This document shows, in pieces, positions 1-9,991 of a DNA stretch of 64,000 nt. Below the pieces are notes generated by a model that had not been told where the DNA came from, did no database searches, and saw only the letters and a program-made list of their open reading frames with translations. The position numbers were made by a program, and so were the translations under genes. This stretch comes from Powellomyces hirtus (Eukaryota > Chytridiomycota > Chytridiomycetes > Spizellomycetales > Powellomycetaceae), in contig JAHLKG010000003.1 of NCBI GenBank assembly GCA_025526995.1, forward strand, positions 930,001 to 994,000. The letters are read 5' to 3'. Positions within the stretch are counted from its first letter, which is position 1, and every line of letters begins with the position of its first letter.

Positions 1-622
1 CCCTCTCCCAGGCGGTGCCGTCCTCCTCAGTCCATGGGTTGATCTCACCTTCACATCTCACTCATGGCACTCAAACGGCAAGTTCGATTGGCTTCCGGCA
101 GTGGCGCGAGACATTCACAGCTTTGTTGCTCCGAATGTCCCGCATCCCGTTTACATGTACTTTTACGGAGAAAGCTGTACCAAGACAAGATCGCAGCTTG
201 CCGCACTCACCAATCCGCATGAGAAAGAGATGGAGCCGACGGTTGCCAGTTCCATCGTCCAGGATCGCGTCGAACAATTTGTTCGACATCCGCTTGTGTC
301 TCCCATCTTTGCGGAAACAATGGCTGGTCTCCCTCCCATTCTCATCCAAGCTGGCGATGCGGAGGTCCTTCGCGACGACTCTCTAGCGTTGGCCTTCAAG
401 TACGACGCGGACAATGTCGGCCGGGAAGGTTCGACCGGCTGGGTGAGGCACGAACTGTATCAGGACATGGTCCACGTCTTTATCGCGGTGGGCTTTCTGA
501 AACAAAGCACAACTGCGCTCACACGAATCAACCGATTCCTGGAGGAACTTGATGCTGGGCGTCCGCTGCCACCGATTGGAGAAGGTCACGGTGTTCTGAT
601 CGATACTCACGTTGGAATATAA
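1..622 (+). CDS. Alpha/beta hydrolase, hormone-sensitive-lipase-like (3' part only)
   Basis: The window opens inside this gene. The frame starting at base 2 is open to the TAA at 620-622, giving about 206 C-terminal residues. Seen: a GGAVLLSPWVDLT segment, typical of the strand just after the nucleophile elbow in the alpha/beta-hydrolase-3 (HSL, arylacetamide deacetylase) family. Further on, PPILIQAGDAEVLRDDS carries the usual catalytic Asp region, and HELYQDMVHVF supplies the catalytic His region. The HGGG oxyanion motif and nucleophile Ser would lie upstream, outside the window. The family hydrolyses carboxyl esters or lipids; the substrate cannot be inferred. No intron is needed in the visible part. 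An upstream ATG at 101 is internal, not the start. Confidence 0.8.
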   Translation, partial: PLPGGAVLLSPWVDLTFTSHSWHSNGKFDWLPAVARDIHSFVAPNVPHPVYMYFYGESCTKTRSQLAALTNPHEKEMEPTVASSIVQDRVEQFVRHPLVSPIFAETMAGLPPILIQAGDAEVLRDDSLALAFKYDADNVGREGSTGWVRHELYQDMVHVFIAVGFLKQSTTALTRINRFLEELDAGRPLPPIGEGHGVLIDTHVGI

Positions 623-944
623 AGAGGGCGAATGCACTAAAAAAAAGCATGGCTCTAACATCCACTAGATGGGGCTGACCCAGTATAACCAATGTAGCGC
701 TTGTTTGTATATTTTTCATTGAACATAGTATATTATCCATGACCTGAGATACTCTACTCAAAAAGATGCCCCCATCCTCTTATCAATTATTTACAACTGG
801 CTGAGTTAATCCTCCAAAATTTACAGGCCGCCAGCGCGTCCGATGCCGTCTACATACACAAGGTTCGTCCCATGTGGCACTACCCATAAGCCCGACATTC
901 AGACATAAGCGTGCCAAGCCGCGATCTTCATGCACACTACATCA
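623..944. other. Intergenic, convergent 3' ends
   Basis: This AT-richer spacer lies between the hydrolase stop and the DPM3 stop on the opposite strand. It holds only short unsupported reading frames and probably contains both 3' UTRs. No RNA gene was seen. Confidence 0.6.
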
Positions 945-1362
945 TTAGTCCACGGCGACATTTTTACTTCGGAGATCAGATTTCGCAGCTTGGATGTCCT
1001 GTACAATCAAAATTTTAATGACAATGTGTGCTTGTAGAGGTAGCGCCCGTTGTCATACCTTCAACAAGCTGGCGTGAGCGTCAGGGCACTCTCCGAAAGT
1101 AAATAGGGCCCATCCTACATTCCCTAACGAGTATGCGCCAAATGTAACCAAGACCCAAAGAGGAAGCTAGAAGAATACAAGGTTTGCGGTCAGCGGGTCA
1201 AATGACTGTTGCAGCGCGTAACGGCAACGGCGGACGCAAGCTCACCACCGGTATGATACGGCCGATCGCAGAACTGCTATCAAAGAACGAGCTATACATG
1301 GCGAACAGCCATGTGAATAGAGAAACGACTGATATCGCCAGGGCACGGGACGCTCGAGACAT
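945..1362 (-). CDS. DPM3: Dolichol-phosphate mannosyltransferase subunit 3 (DPM3)
   Basis: Three exons (1362-1246, 1166-1059, 998-945) with GT-AG introns and consistent phase give 92 residues, the same length as human DPM3. Exon 1 encodes an N-terminal membrane helix (start MSRASRALAIS). Exon 2 begins LPLWVLVTFGAYSLG, the conserved second helix that precedes the family signature F-x-E/D-C (here TFGECPDA). Exon 3 finishes a short coiled-coil tail ending KNVAVD. Known role: it anchors and stabilises the catalytic DPM1 in the ER membrane, which makes dolichol-phosphate mannose for N-glycans, O-mannosylation and GPI anchors. The single-exon frame alone misses the gene, because the diagnostic part lies in exons 2-3. 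Divergent from the Pho81-like gene. Confidence 0.88.
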
Positions 1363-1780
1363 TGTGCTGAGGAAGCAAACGTGATCTCGTAGATCAGTCG
1401 GAAACAACGGGAAGCGGACTTTTCACGCTACGCGGAGCGGACTAGAGACGATGGTGGGCAGACTGACGGATGGGGTACTCGAACTGGAGAAATGAAGGGG
1501 TACGGTGAATGAATGGAAGGCTTTGTGATGTTATTAGTCGTACAAGCACGATGGTGGCTGCTCGTCGACACGAGGATTTGGGGGTGAACGCGCAACACCC
1601 TTGCAGAGTTCCAGCGTGGACACTGGCCGCAACCGTCATTCTCTATCGCATTCACAACATACCATACAAATTCCTTTTGCTGGACCCACAAATTACCTCG
1701 TGTGCAGAGACTGTGCTAACTCCCATCGAGTCTCAAATAAACCTTTTTCCCGGTCTCTTGTCGGTCCGCCTTGTCATTGC
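1363..1780. promoter_or_regulatory. Shared start region of DPM3 and the Pho81-like gene
   Basis: A 418-bp divergent intergenic segment between the two start codons. It must hold both promoters and 5' UTRs. I see no clear TATA box or named operator. Confidence 0.45.
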
Positions 1781-4700
1781 ATGAAGGTCAGTTTTCCCAC
1801 TGACACATTGGTGAACCAGAACGTGCCACCAACCAACTTACAAGAATTTCTCATCGCGGATAAAACCCATAGTTCGGCAAGTACATTCAGTCCCAGCAGG
1901 TGGAGTGGGCGGGACCCCAATACCTCAACTACAAGGGTCTGAAGAAGATCATCAACTCGCTTCAACACTCGCCGGACCAGCATGGCACATTTTCACTGCA
2001 CAATGCTGGAGGAAGTTCGCAAGGATCAGCTGAGGAGAAGCAGATTAGAGAGTTCCAGGCCTTGAAAACTGCTTTCTTCTTCAAATTGGAGCGAGAATTG
2101 GAAAAGGTAGTGTGCTCATCGCCAAGACCTCGCTTAAAGTATGGAGGAGCCTGGGAAGCGATGCGTTGAGTGCGCGGAGTGGCAATTGAAATGCTCATCT
2201 GGCGCATCATCTCTAGGTCAACACATTCTATTTGCAAAAAGAAGCGGATCTCAAAGTGCGCCTGCTGTCCCTATTGGACAAACGCCGGATATCGCAGAGT
2301 CGGCAGAATCGAGCGACCCACGCCTCTCTGATCACACTTCGAGAAGGTTTCCTTCAGTTCCGCCATGACCTGACGAAACTTCAGGTGAGTGGAATAAGAA
2401 TCGGAAGAGAGATTGGTTGAGAAGCCTTATGATGCTTCATCTGCGATACCAGAACTATGTGGAAGTGAACGCCACAGGATTCCGCAAGATTTTGAAAAAG
2501 TGGGACAAAAGATCCAAATCTTCTACAAAGGAACTTTATCTATCCCGTCAGATTGAGATACAGCCATGCTTCAACAATGACGTGCTTGCAGAGTTGACTG
2601 ATCAGGGCACGACAAATTTAGCTGAGATTGAGCACTTGCTTTCGGAGGAGGATCCCGAAGCAACTACTGACTTGGGGTCGCGTGGGGGTCCCGGACAGTC
2701 TACCACGACCATCAATGAGACTCCTTTGATCAATGCGCTCAAGCAAAAGAATGCATCTGGAGTGAGAGACTTTTTAGCCTCTCTACCCAAATGGCCAGGC
2801 GGTGATTGGTCGGAGGACGAGAAAGAGTTCCTCTGCAAAAGCTTCCTCCGGTTTTGCACGGACACGAGCGTCGAGTGTCTGGACATATTACTGGAAGTTG
2901 GTGCCGTTGACTGTAACTATGTCGATGATATCAGTGGACGCACATGCCTGCATGAACTAGCTATCGCCGGTCGACAGGAGATGATAGAGCGATGCATTAA
3001 GCGCGGAGCAAAGCTGGAAGCTACAGACGTATATGGTCGGACGCCACTCCATTACGCGAGTATGCATGGAAAACCGGCAAGCGCGGTTCTTCTCATCAAG
3101 TTTGGTGCGAAAGTGAATGCCATCGATCATGACGGATGCACACCTCTAGTCTATTCCATCACCGGTGGACAAACGGAGTGCGTAGGAATACTGATTGACA
3201 ATGGAGCTGTTATCGAGTCCCACTCGGCTACAGCTCCTATCCCGCTCTGTCTCGCCTGCGAACACGGTCATAGGGACATTGCAATGATGTTGCTCAGCAA
3301 GGGCGCTCAATTGACCGCCAATGCGGAGGGGCTTTTCCCTTTGCACCTGACATCTCGCGAAGGTCGTCACGATATATCGAAACTGCTTATTGCTCACGGT
3401 GCCGACGTCAATGCTCCAGATGGATTCAATGGATGGGCGCCCATCTTTTACGCGGCCTCAGAGGGTCACTTGACCTGCGTTCAGGTCCTTTTGGACGCGG
3501 GCTGCGAGAGCAACCTGGTTGATGAGTTTGATTGGTCCCCTTGCACTTATGCCCTGTATCGTGGTCATATTCAGATCGCACGACTGCTGGAGTCGAAGAA
3601 CTGCAAGAAGGTGGTCGCTCCAGCACAAGATATGATTCTGGCGAGAGATTCGGGAATCAAGCCTATGGCACCGAGCGGTTTGTTTTCTGAAGAGTCTGGA
3701 CCCGCAGATACTGCTGCTGAAATGGATCTGGATGAACTGCCAGATCTGTCATTACCACCGCCAATCATTCCGTTCCGCATCTAGTAAGCCTTGATCGCAC
3801 ATCGCCATCATCCTCCGCTTTCTTTGCTGACAAAAATATCCATGATTAGTGGACATGCATTTTTAGACAAGCGGTTTTACATCCATGTGTCATTTAGAAG
3901 CAGCCAGGGAGGCACCGCGCACAGTACACGGCCCGTTACTCTCTTGGGATCTCAGCAAACGTCGTCTCTCAAAATGGTTATCAGCAGCAAACCCGAAGTC
4001 GGTGTCCCATATAGCGTCATACTGCCACTACAGGACGATCTTGAAGTTTACAGCTTCTTGGTGGAAGACCTCGAAACTTTTTCGCTCCAATTCAACGTGT
4101 TTCCGACTTTTGGCACAAAACCAATTGGACTCGGCGCTATTGTGCCATCGCAAATCTCGATGATCATGCGGAGATCGTGGAATGGAGCAGGGGAGAGTGA
4201 ACAGTGCATATGTCCCCTGTTCGACTCGCATCTGCGGGTGGTCGGAGAGGTGCAATTTGGATTTGGCATTGTCAAGCCGTTTGCTCACCCGAGTATGCAA
4301 ATTGGCGGCAAAGTGGAGACGTACTGGAAATCAACTCAGGTAAACACCACCGCCATGCACGATGTCCTTCTTTTTGACGTATCATGTTGGACAGTTGTTC
4401 ACTCCCTGTTGCTTGATTATACGCAGGTTGTTGGGAGCAATAAGTCGGATGGCGTGCATTCGTTTGTTACGGCATCGTCTCTTGCTGAAGAATACATACA
4501 AGTCGTAGTCCAGCTGACAAGCGATGGTATCCCAGTCATATACCCAGAATGGTATCTCACGTTTCACGGCCTCGACCTGTCACTCGGAAACGTCACGTTC
4601 GCCCAAGCTCGAGAGATTTTCAGCAATCGCCTCGGAGGAATGCAGTCAGCGTCAACACCCACATCAGCCACACCTTCAGGACTCGCACCCGGAGCTAGCT

Positions 4701-5507
4701 GGCAGTCACTGAATTCACCGTCCTCAACCGTGACCTCTGAGCTTGCGAAAATCGTGTCAGGGTCTTTCTTATCGCTCCAGGAGATTCTTTTGGTATGTAG
4801 GACCAATGTGTCGCAATCCTCCACCCCTTAACTTACTCATGGCTTTTTCCTGATTGCTCTACAGTCATTACCTTCCTCAGTTGGCGTTAGCATCGTGATC
4901 AAGTACCCGACGTCAGCCGAACAAGCCGCTCTGAAACTCACAAATCTTTCAGACGTAAATACGGTTGTGGATACAGTCCTGCAAACGGTGTACGATCAAG
5001 CCTCGGATCGATCCATCATCTTCATGTCTTTCAACCCGTCCATTTGTACTGCGATCAACTGGAAGCAGCCCAATTATGGTGTGTTCTTTGGGACAAGATG
5101 TGGATATGAACACGAAGACAATGATGGGCAAAGTCCACCGTCACCAGCCACACGGACACAACAGCCATCAATACCATCACGAGCAGCGATTGCGGAGACC
5201 GACCCTCGATGCAACTCTATCAAAGGTGCCATCCGCTTTGCAAAGTCCAGCAACCTTCTGGGAGTTGTCTGCGAAGCCGCGCCATTGGTAATAACCCCTT
5301 ACAATGATCAGTGCGGACATGACATCACATCTGACACAATCATCACAGGTGCAAGCTCCTATCCTGATCAAAACCATCAAGGAAAGCGGTCTTCTTCTTG
5401 CAACATGCGGCAATGCCAACAACCTTCCCGCCAACGTGCGCGTACAAGATACGCATGGAGTCGATGCAATCATTGTCAATGATGTCTTCCGATACAATGT
5501 CACATAG
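1781..5507 (+). CDS. PHO81: Pho81/NUC-2-like SPX-ankyrin-GDPD-like regulator
   Basis: Eight exons (1781-1786, 1873-2106, 2217-2384, 2453-3783, 3850-4339, 4427-4792, 4865-5287, 5349-5507) give 1058 residues. The first coding exon is only ATGAAG; it splices to FGKYIQSQQVEWAG, restoring the canonical SPX start MKFGK. The SPX domain fills about residues 1-170 (core FRKILKKWDK), and ankyrin repeats span about 225-520. A conserved linker leads to a C-terminal glycerophosphodiester-phosphodiesterase-like fold (about 740-1050). That fold lacks the active-site HR, E-x-D and H-D residues: the equivalent stretch reads IQVVVQLTSDGIPVIYPEW. This fits the Pho81 type, a phosphate-starvation CDK inhibitor that senses inositol pyrophosphate through SPX, better than active Gde1. 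The end reads HGVDAIIVNDVFRYNVT. Confidence 0.85.
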
Positions 5508-5838
5508 CATTATCCCTCCCGGGATCATATCCCCCGCACGTGCATTTGCGCATCCTTGTATCTCCGCTGCTCCCCGAACAATCATATATATCATCGCTTT
5601 TTCCCCACCCTACGTTGTATTTATTTTTTGAAAAAGGGCGGTGGGGCCGCGGGGGGGGGGGGGGGGGGCGTAATCATAAATAAATCAAAAGAAGTATCGT
5701 TACCCTCTATTTGGTAATACCTGAGGCTTTGCGGTTTAGTTGAATGAGATTAAATACAGTTGGTGCCAGAGAACTGGGCGTAGAAAAGTGTGACCACCGT
5801 TGGAGGAGCGGGAGCAGCGATCACGAAAATGGCCGCCT
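5508..5838. other. Convergent intergenic region with a G homopolymer
   Basis: Between the stops of the Pho81-like gene and GDT1. It contains an uninterrupted run of 18 G at 5651-5668, flanked by G/C-rich then AT-rich sequence (AATAAAT at about 5681). No reading frame is supported. Confidence 0.6.
5651..5668. repeat. Homopolymer (G)18
   Basis: Eighteen consecutive G on the + strand. Runs this long are mutation-prone and often mis-sized in assemblies, so the exact length is uncertain. Confidence 0.9.
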
Positions 5839-7013
5839 TCAATCCCGCCAAAATGATGGTATGGATGCATGGAGCCCAAATGCTTCCTTGAAAGCTACAA
5901 TGCCAAATGCTATGAACAAAATCCCACCTAAGATTGTGACTGCAACGACGAGGGGAGAAAAACACATTCGCGATGAGCAGGTTGTTTGATCAAAAGAGTG
6001 GATTCTCGTTTTCAAATGCTGCGGAGGTCCACTTACTCGTTTTGACGCTGATTTTGCTGGCAAGCATTCGCCCGCCAATGACTGCGACAGCAGTGCATAT
6101 GGAATGTCCCGCTAAACTTCCAATAGTAACCCACCAAAAGTCCTCAGCACCCGCCAGAGCGACCGTCGCGATCTGGCTTCTATCCCCCCATTCCGCCAAG
6201 AAGGTAAGGACGAATCCCTCGACCCACACCGGGCTCGTAATGCGTCCAAAGACTGCTCGCGTAATATCACCGAGCTTCTTCCAAGAACGCTCCAGTCGTC
6301 CCGATGTTTGCGGCACTGTTCCCGGCTTCTCGCCCCCTTCCATGTCCTCGAGCTCCTCTGCTTCCTCTTTCTCGTCTAACTCGGCAGCAACCTCTCGCAG
6401 TTCATCTTGACACTCCTTGCCCGTCATCTTTCGCCCGTCCCACAGCATGCGCACCCCAAATACGATAAACAGAATGGCCGCACACAATTGAGTGTACTTT
6501 TTCGATATGAACAATGGCGCAATGTGGCCGAGAAACGCTGACAGCACCGTCATGAGGGCTAGCGCGGAGATCGCAGAGGAGAACACGAGTAACCGTGGAT
6601 TCTTCATAGCGAGGATGGCCGCTATAAAAAACGTCTTGTCGCCAATCTCGGATAACAGAATCACGCTGAACGACATGAAAAAAGACTACAAGCGGAACTA
6701 TTAGGACAAGTGCGTATTCCAGTTCCATGCCAAGCCCGTTCGTTCATCCTTTCGTGCAGTATACAAAGAGCGGCTACATTGCCTTTTGCTCCACAATCAG
6801 ACCCATACCTGCATACTCGAGTGTTGAGCTACCTCCAAGTCCAAACCCTCTCCTATGTCCATCATCGGATATCGCTCCATTGGTATCCGTGGAAATATCT
6901 GACAAGACACAAAAAGGCATGACAGCGAACAGGAATGACTGTGAGTACCGTTACCGTTTCGCAGCATGATAGCATCCGTTGCACAGCGAGACACCCAAAT
7001 TACTCACATTCAT
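5839..7013 (-). CDS. GDT1: GDT1/TMEM165 family Golgi Ca2+/Mn2+:H+ antiporter
   Basis: The core is exon 6685-6037 joined to 5939-5839. An upstream exon 6898-6809 is in phase, and a two-codon first exon (7013-7008, MN) is the most economical start, giving 281 residues (yeast Gdt1 has 280). Both family signatures E-x-G-D-[KR]-[TS] are present: SEIGDKTFF in the first half and AEWGDRSQIATVALA in the second. They sit in two three-helix blocks separated by an acidic loop (EKEEAEELEDMEGG). The last helix (ILGGILFIAFGIVAF) comes from the final exon. Known role: Golgi Ca2+ and Mn2+ supply needed for glycosylation. Splice sites of the core are clear; the extreme N-terminus is inferred. Confidence 0.85.
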
Positions 7014-7379
7014 ACTGCCGTCGGCCAAAGTAGTGGCCTGTTTATGTCAAAGGTTCTGACGGCCAAAAAACGCAATGAACCCAAAACAGGTGCTCGCGCG
7101 CAGCGACATCAACGGCGCAGTTCCCAGGACGCGAGCGACGTGTCAGTCAGCACCCCACACCCTTTACCCCCACTCTACTGTGGCAGATGACAATCACTTT
7201 GCAACACGAGCGAGAAACCCCGGAATATAACAGATATCTGAGACCGGCGCCTGAGGGGTTAAACTCATCATTTTGTTTGCGTTATGTATGGGACGGAGGA
7301 AGAAACCAAACTTCTGGCCTCACGCTTTAACTTAGGGTTAGACGGGGATCAGCCAGCCCATTCCAAAAGATCTATGCAT
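7014..7379. other. Intergenic upstream of GDT1
   Basis: 366 bp between the GDT1 start and the APH1 stop, both on the minus strand. It should contain the GDT1 promoter. A short minus-strand frame beginning near 7103 (MSLRASTCFGFIAFFG) could be an alternative hydrophobic N-terminus for GDT1, but I could not splice it convincingly. Confidence 0.4.
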
Positions 7380-8405
7380 TCAATTTTTATCAGTTATGGT
7401 TCGGAATGCTAATCCCGAACACACAATAAGTATTACAACACATATGGCAATAGACATGACACATCCACAATTGATTGAGGATGGAGTGAGCAAAGTCTGT
7501 TGGAGGTTCAAAGGCGTTAGCAAGAGACCTGTGGGCAGCTGCAAACCAATGTACGTTACCCCATAAGACGCTGCATAGTGTGCCAACGCTGCAAATCCGA
7601 ACGGAAGCCATTGACCTCGGTACCATCCATGGAATGCGATCATGTTCCATGCAGCATGCAAGAATATGAACAAAGACGTTGTGATGGCTAGACAGAGGAA
7701 GTACGATTAGACCTGAAACCGGTAGTAAATTGCTGGGCAGTCATACATATACATACCTCCCATGAAGAAGACGTCCACCCCTGGACACGAATTACAGCGC
7801 ACAATTGCAGGACCAGTTGATTCAGCAAGCTGGGAAACATAGGATATGAGCCCGCTCATGATCCCAAATCCTAGTCCAGTGACTGTTGTGGCAAAGCAAA
7901 TCAGACCTCCTAAACGATCCTCGACCCCGGTGATAGTTGAAGCTCATACCGAAAGCATTGTTGGGTCGATTGAGCGGTGAATTCGGAGTGCTACTAATAG
8001 TGTTCAAGCCCGTTTCCGCCTTACTGAGGTCGACCAAGAACTGTTATTCCAAGTCTCAGGGATATTCGGGGTGTTTTGTTACGTTCATAGCTTACCTCAT
8101 GAGCTTAAAGAATAAGAAGCGAAATACTTCTTGAAAGGTGACGCCCAAAAAAATGGTGCCAGCAGGTGTATACTGCAGCGGCTTTATTATATACCAAAAG
8201 ATGGAAGTTACCAGGATAGACAGCAGCCAAAAGAACGCGCTGGATATCGCTGGTCAGTGAATGTTTGTAGGGCTCGCGCAACCTCCACTCACCTGGTCAT
8301 GAGCAAAATAACTAGTTGTGCATGTTGAGTAACGTGTAGAAAAAAGACTGCCAGAGCCGGACCATAGGCCATCAGCGCATTCCCAAAGAAACTAATTATT
8401 GTCAT
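7380..8405 (-). CDS. APH1: APH-1, gamma-secretase subunit
   Basis: Five exons (8405-8293, 8239-8096, 8023-7950, 7882-7757, 7687-7380) give 254 residues with every junction in phase. The start MTIISFFGNALMAYGPALA aligns with metazoan APH-1. The GxxxGxxxG helix-packing motif is intact at Gly113, Gly117 and Gly121. The two conserved membrane histidines are His163 (FLHAAW) and His189 (LAHYAAS). Hydrophobic segments match the seven-helix topology, and FQEVFRF matches the family's QEVFRF. Known role: scaffold that binds nicastrin and presenilin and allows intramembrane proteolysis. It is the only gamma-secretase component in this window, so the rest of the complex must be sought elsewhere. Divergent from cyclophilin H. 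Confidence 0.92.
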
Positions 8406-8753
8406 TCTAAGTGATCTAGTTCCAGCCGTGACTTTGGGTTGCGGAGGTGCCACGCGTGTTCTCGCACAAAAATGTGTGACACTTCACATGCCCTGTCAAA
8501 CGTCTTTATCAAACGTCAGCCTTCCTTATCCCTCACTGCGGCCGATGTTGACTTGTTTCACGTAAGTTAGAGACCCTGGCAGGTGGACATGCAGCACTCT
8601 CATTCTCCAGTCAGCGCACTCGCGATAGCCTCGACGACAACGACGATGACTGGTCTGTTCACGTGACCTGTCAATTTCGGAGGTCAAAATGTCAATGCAT
8701 TTGGGCGACATTTCTCGCAATTTACCTAGTCCAACCTCATCACCCTTTTTGAC
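8406..8753. promoter_or_regulatory. Shared APH1/cyclophilin H start region
   Basis: 348-bp divergent promoter interval. It contains the palindrome TCACGTGA at 8659-8666 (E-box-like, bHLH-type site). No reading frame is supported. Confidence 0.4.
8659..8666. promoter_or_regulatory. TCACGTGA palindrome between APH1 and PPIH
   Basis: Eight-base palindrome containing an E-box core, 88 bp upstream of the PPIH start. A candidate bHLH (Cbf1-like) site; assignment is inference. Confidence 0.3.
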
Positions 8754-9929
8754 ATGTCGCGAGAAAACCCTATCGTAAGTTCATTCCCTTAGCTCAGGTA
8801 TATTTGCATGAGCACGGATTTAACGTATTGTATTTCTTTCAAAGGTCTTCTTCGACGTCAGCATTGGTTTGTTGATCTAATAGCATTCAAAGCTCCAGTT
8901 GCAACATTCTAATGCCTTGTGTATGATTTTCCTTGATCGATAGGCGGGCAGCCAGGTATGCTCTGAAGCCTGACCAACATTGATACCGCTGGTCTGAGAT
9001 AACACGTCTATAGCTGGTCGGATGAAGATGGAATTGTTCAAAGACGTGGTTCCGAGGACAGCGGAGAATTTCCGTCAATTGTGCACCGGGGAATACAAGT
9101 AGGACTTAGTAAACGAGCATATTATCACCTACCGCCGGGATATTCATGCCATATCAATCTGAAGGCGAAATGGAGTTGCACAAGGATACAAGGGATGCCA
9201 TTTTCATCGGTATGTCGGGTGATCTCTAAGCGGTCGTTGAGGTTGAATACCTGAATCCTGGAACAATAACATTTATTCCCCTCTTATAGAGTCATAAAAG
9301 GTGGGCATTGGTTCAATTATCGCCGTCTGGCACGAGATTTTAATGCTTCGGACAGATTTCATGATCCAGGGGGGCGATTTCTTGAAGGTGCAATTCTTGT
9401 GAGAGCACTGTAAAGATGAATTGTTGTTCATCGGATATAATGATTTTAGGGCGATGGAACTGGCTCACTTAGTATATACGGAGAGCGCTTTGAAGATGAA
9501 AACTTCACATTGAAGCACAGCGGACCAGGTCTTCTATCTATGGTGAGGAACCAGCATGCGATAGTATGATGACCCTATGTCGATTTTATTGACTCTCCCT
9601 CCAGGCCAACAGTGGCACGAACAGTAATGGATCACAGGTATGTGGAAAGACGATCGGGGGTCTCGTGCAAAGTCTTACCGAATCGTTCCCTTCTAGTTCT
9701 TCATAACTTGTGCCAAATGTGATTTCTTAGACGGCAAGCACGTCGTGTTTGGGCGTTTGGTGGACGGTTTATTGACGCTGCGGAAAATTGAGAATGTCCC
9801 AACTGGACCGAATAACAGACCAAAGGTAAGGACCGGAACGAAGCAACCACGCAGATCGCCAACGCTGTGCTCATGTCGGGCCTATTCTCGAAGCTTCCTG
9901 TTATTATCTCGGAATGTGGCGAAATGTAA
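8754..9929 (+). CDS. PPIH: Peptidyl-prolyl isomerase H (spliceosomal cyclophilin)
   Basis: Eleven exons (8754-8774, 8845-8866, 8944-8955, 9014-9098, 9165-9209, 9290-9300, 9356-9387, 9450-9542, 9605-9637, 9697-9825, 9894-9929) splice to 172 residues; human PPIH has 177. The protein starts [16 protein letters not shown]. It keeps the cyclophilin active site: the HFHR arginine, FMIQGGDF, and SMANSG with QFFIT. It ends VIISECGEM. The reading ENVPTGPNN and overall spacing favour the PPIH (U4/U6 snRNP-associated) subtype over cyclophilin A. Known role: proline isomerase attached to Prp4 in the tri-snRNP. Oddity: ten introns within a 519-nt coding sequence, with exons as short as 11 and 12 nt. Confidence 0.92.
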
Positions 9930-9991
9930 ATACAAGCGGTGTGAATGTTACATAGATACAAGCTGGATACTACGGCCTTGGAAAGACCATC

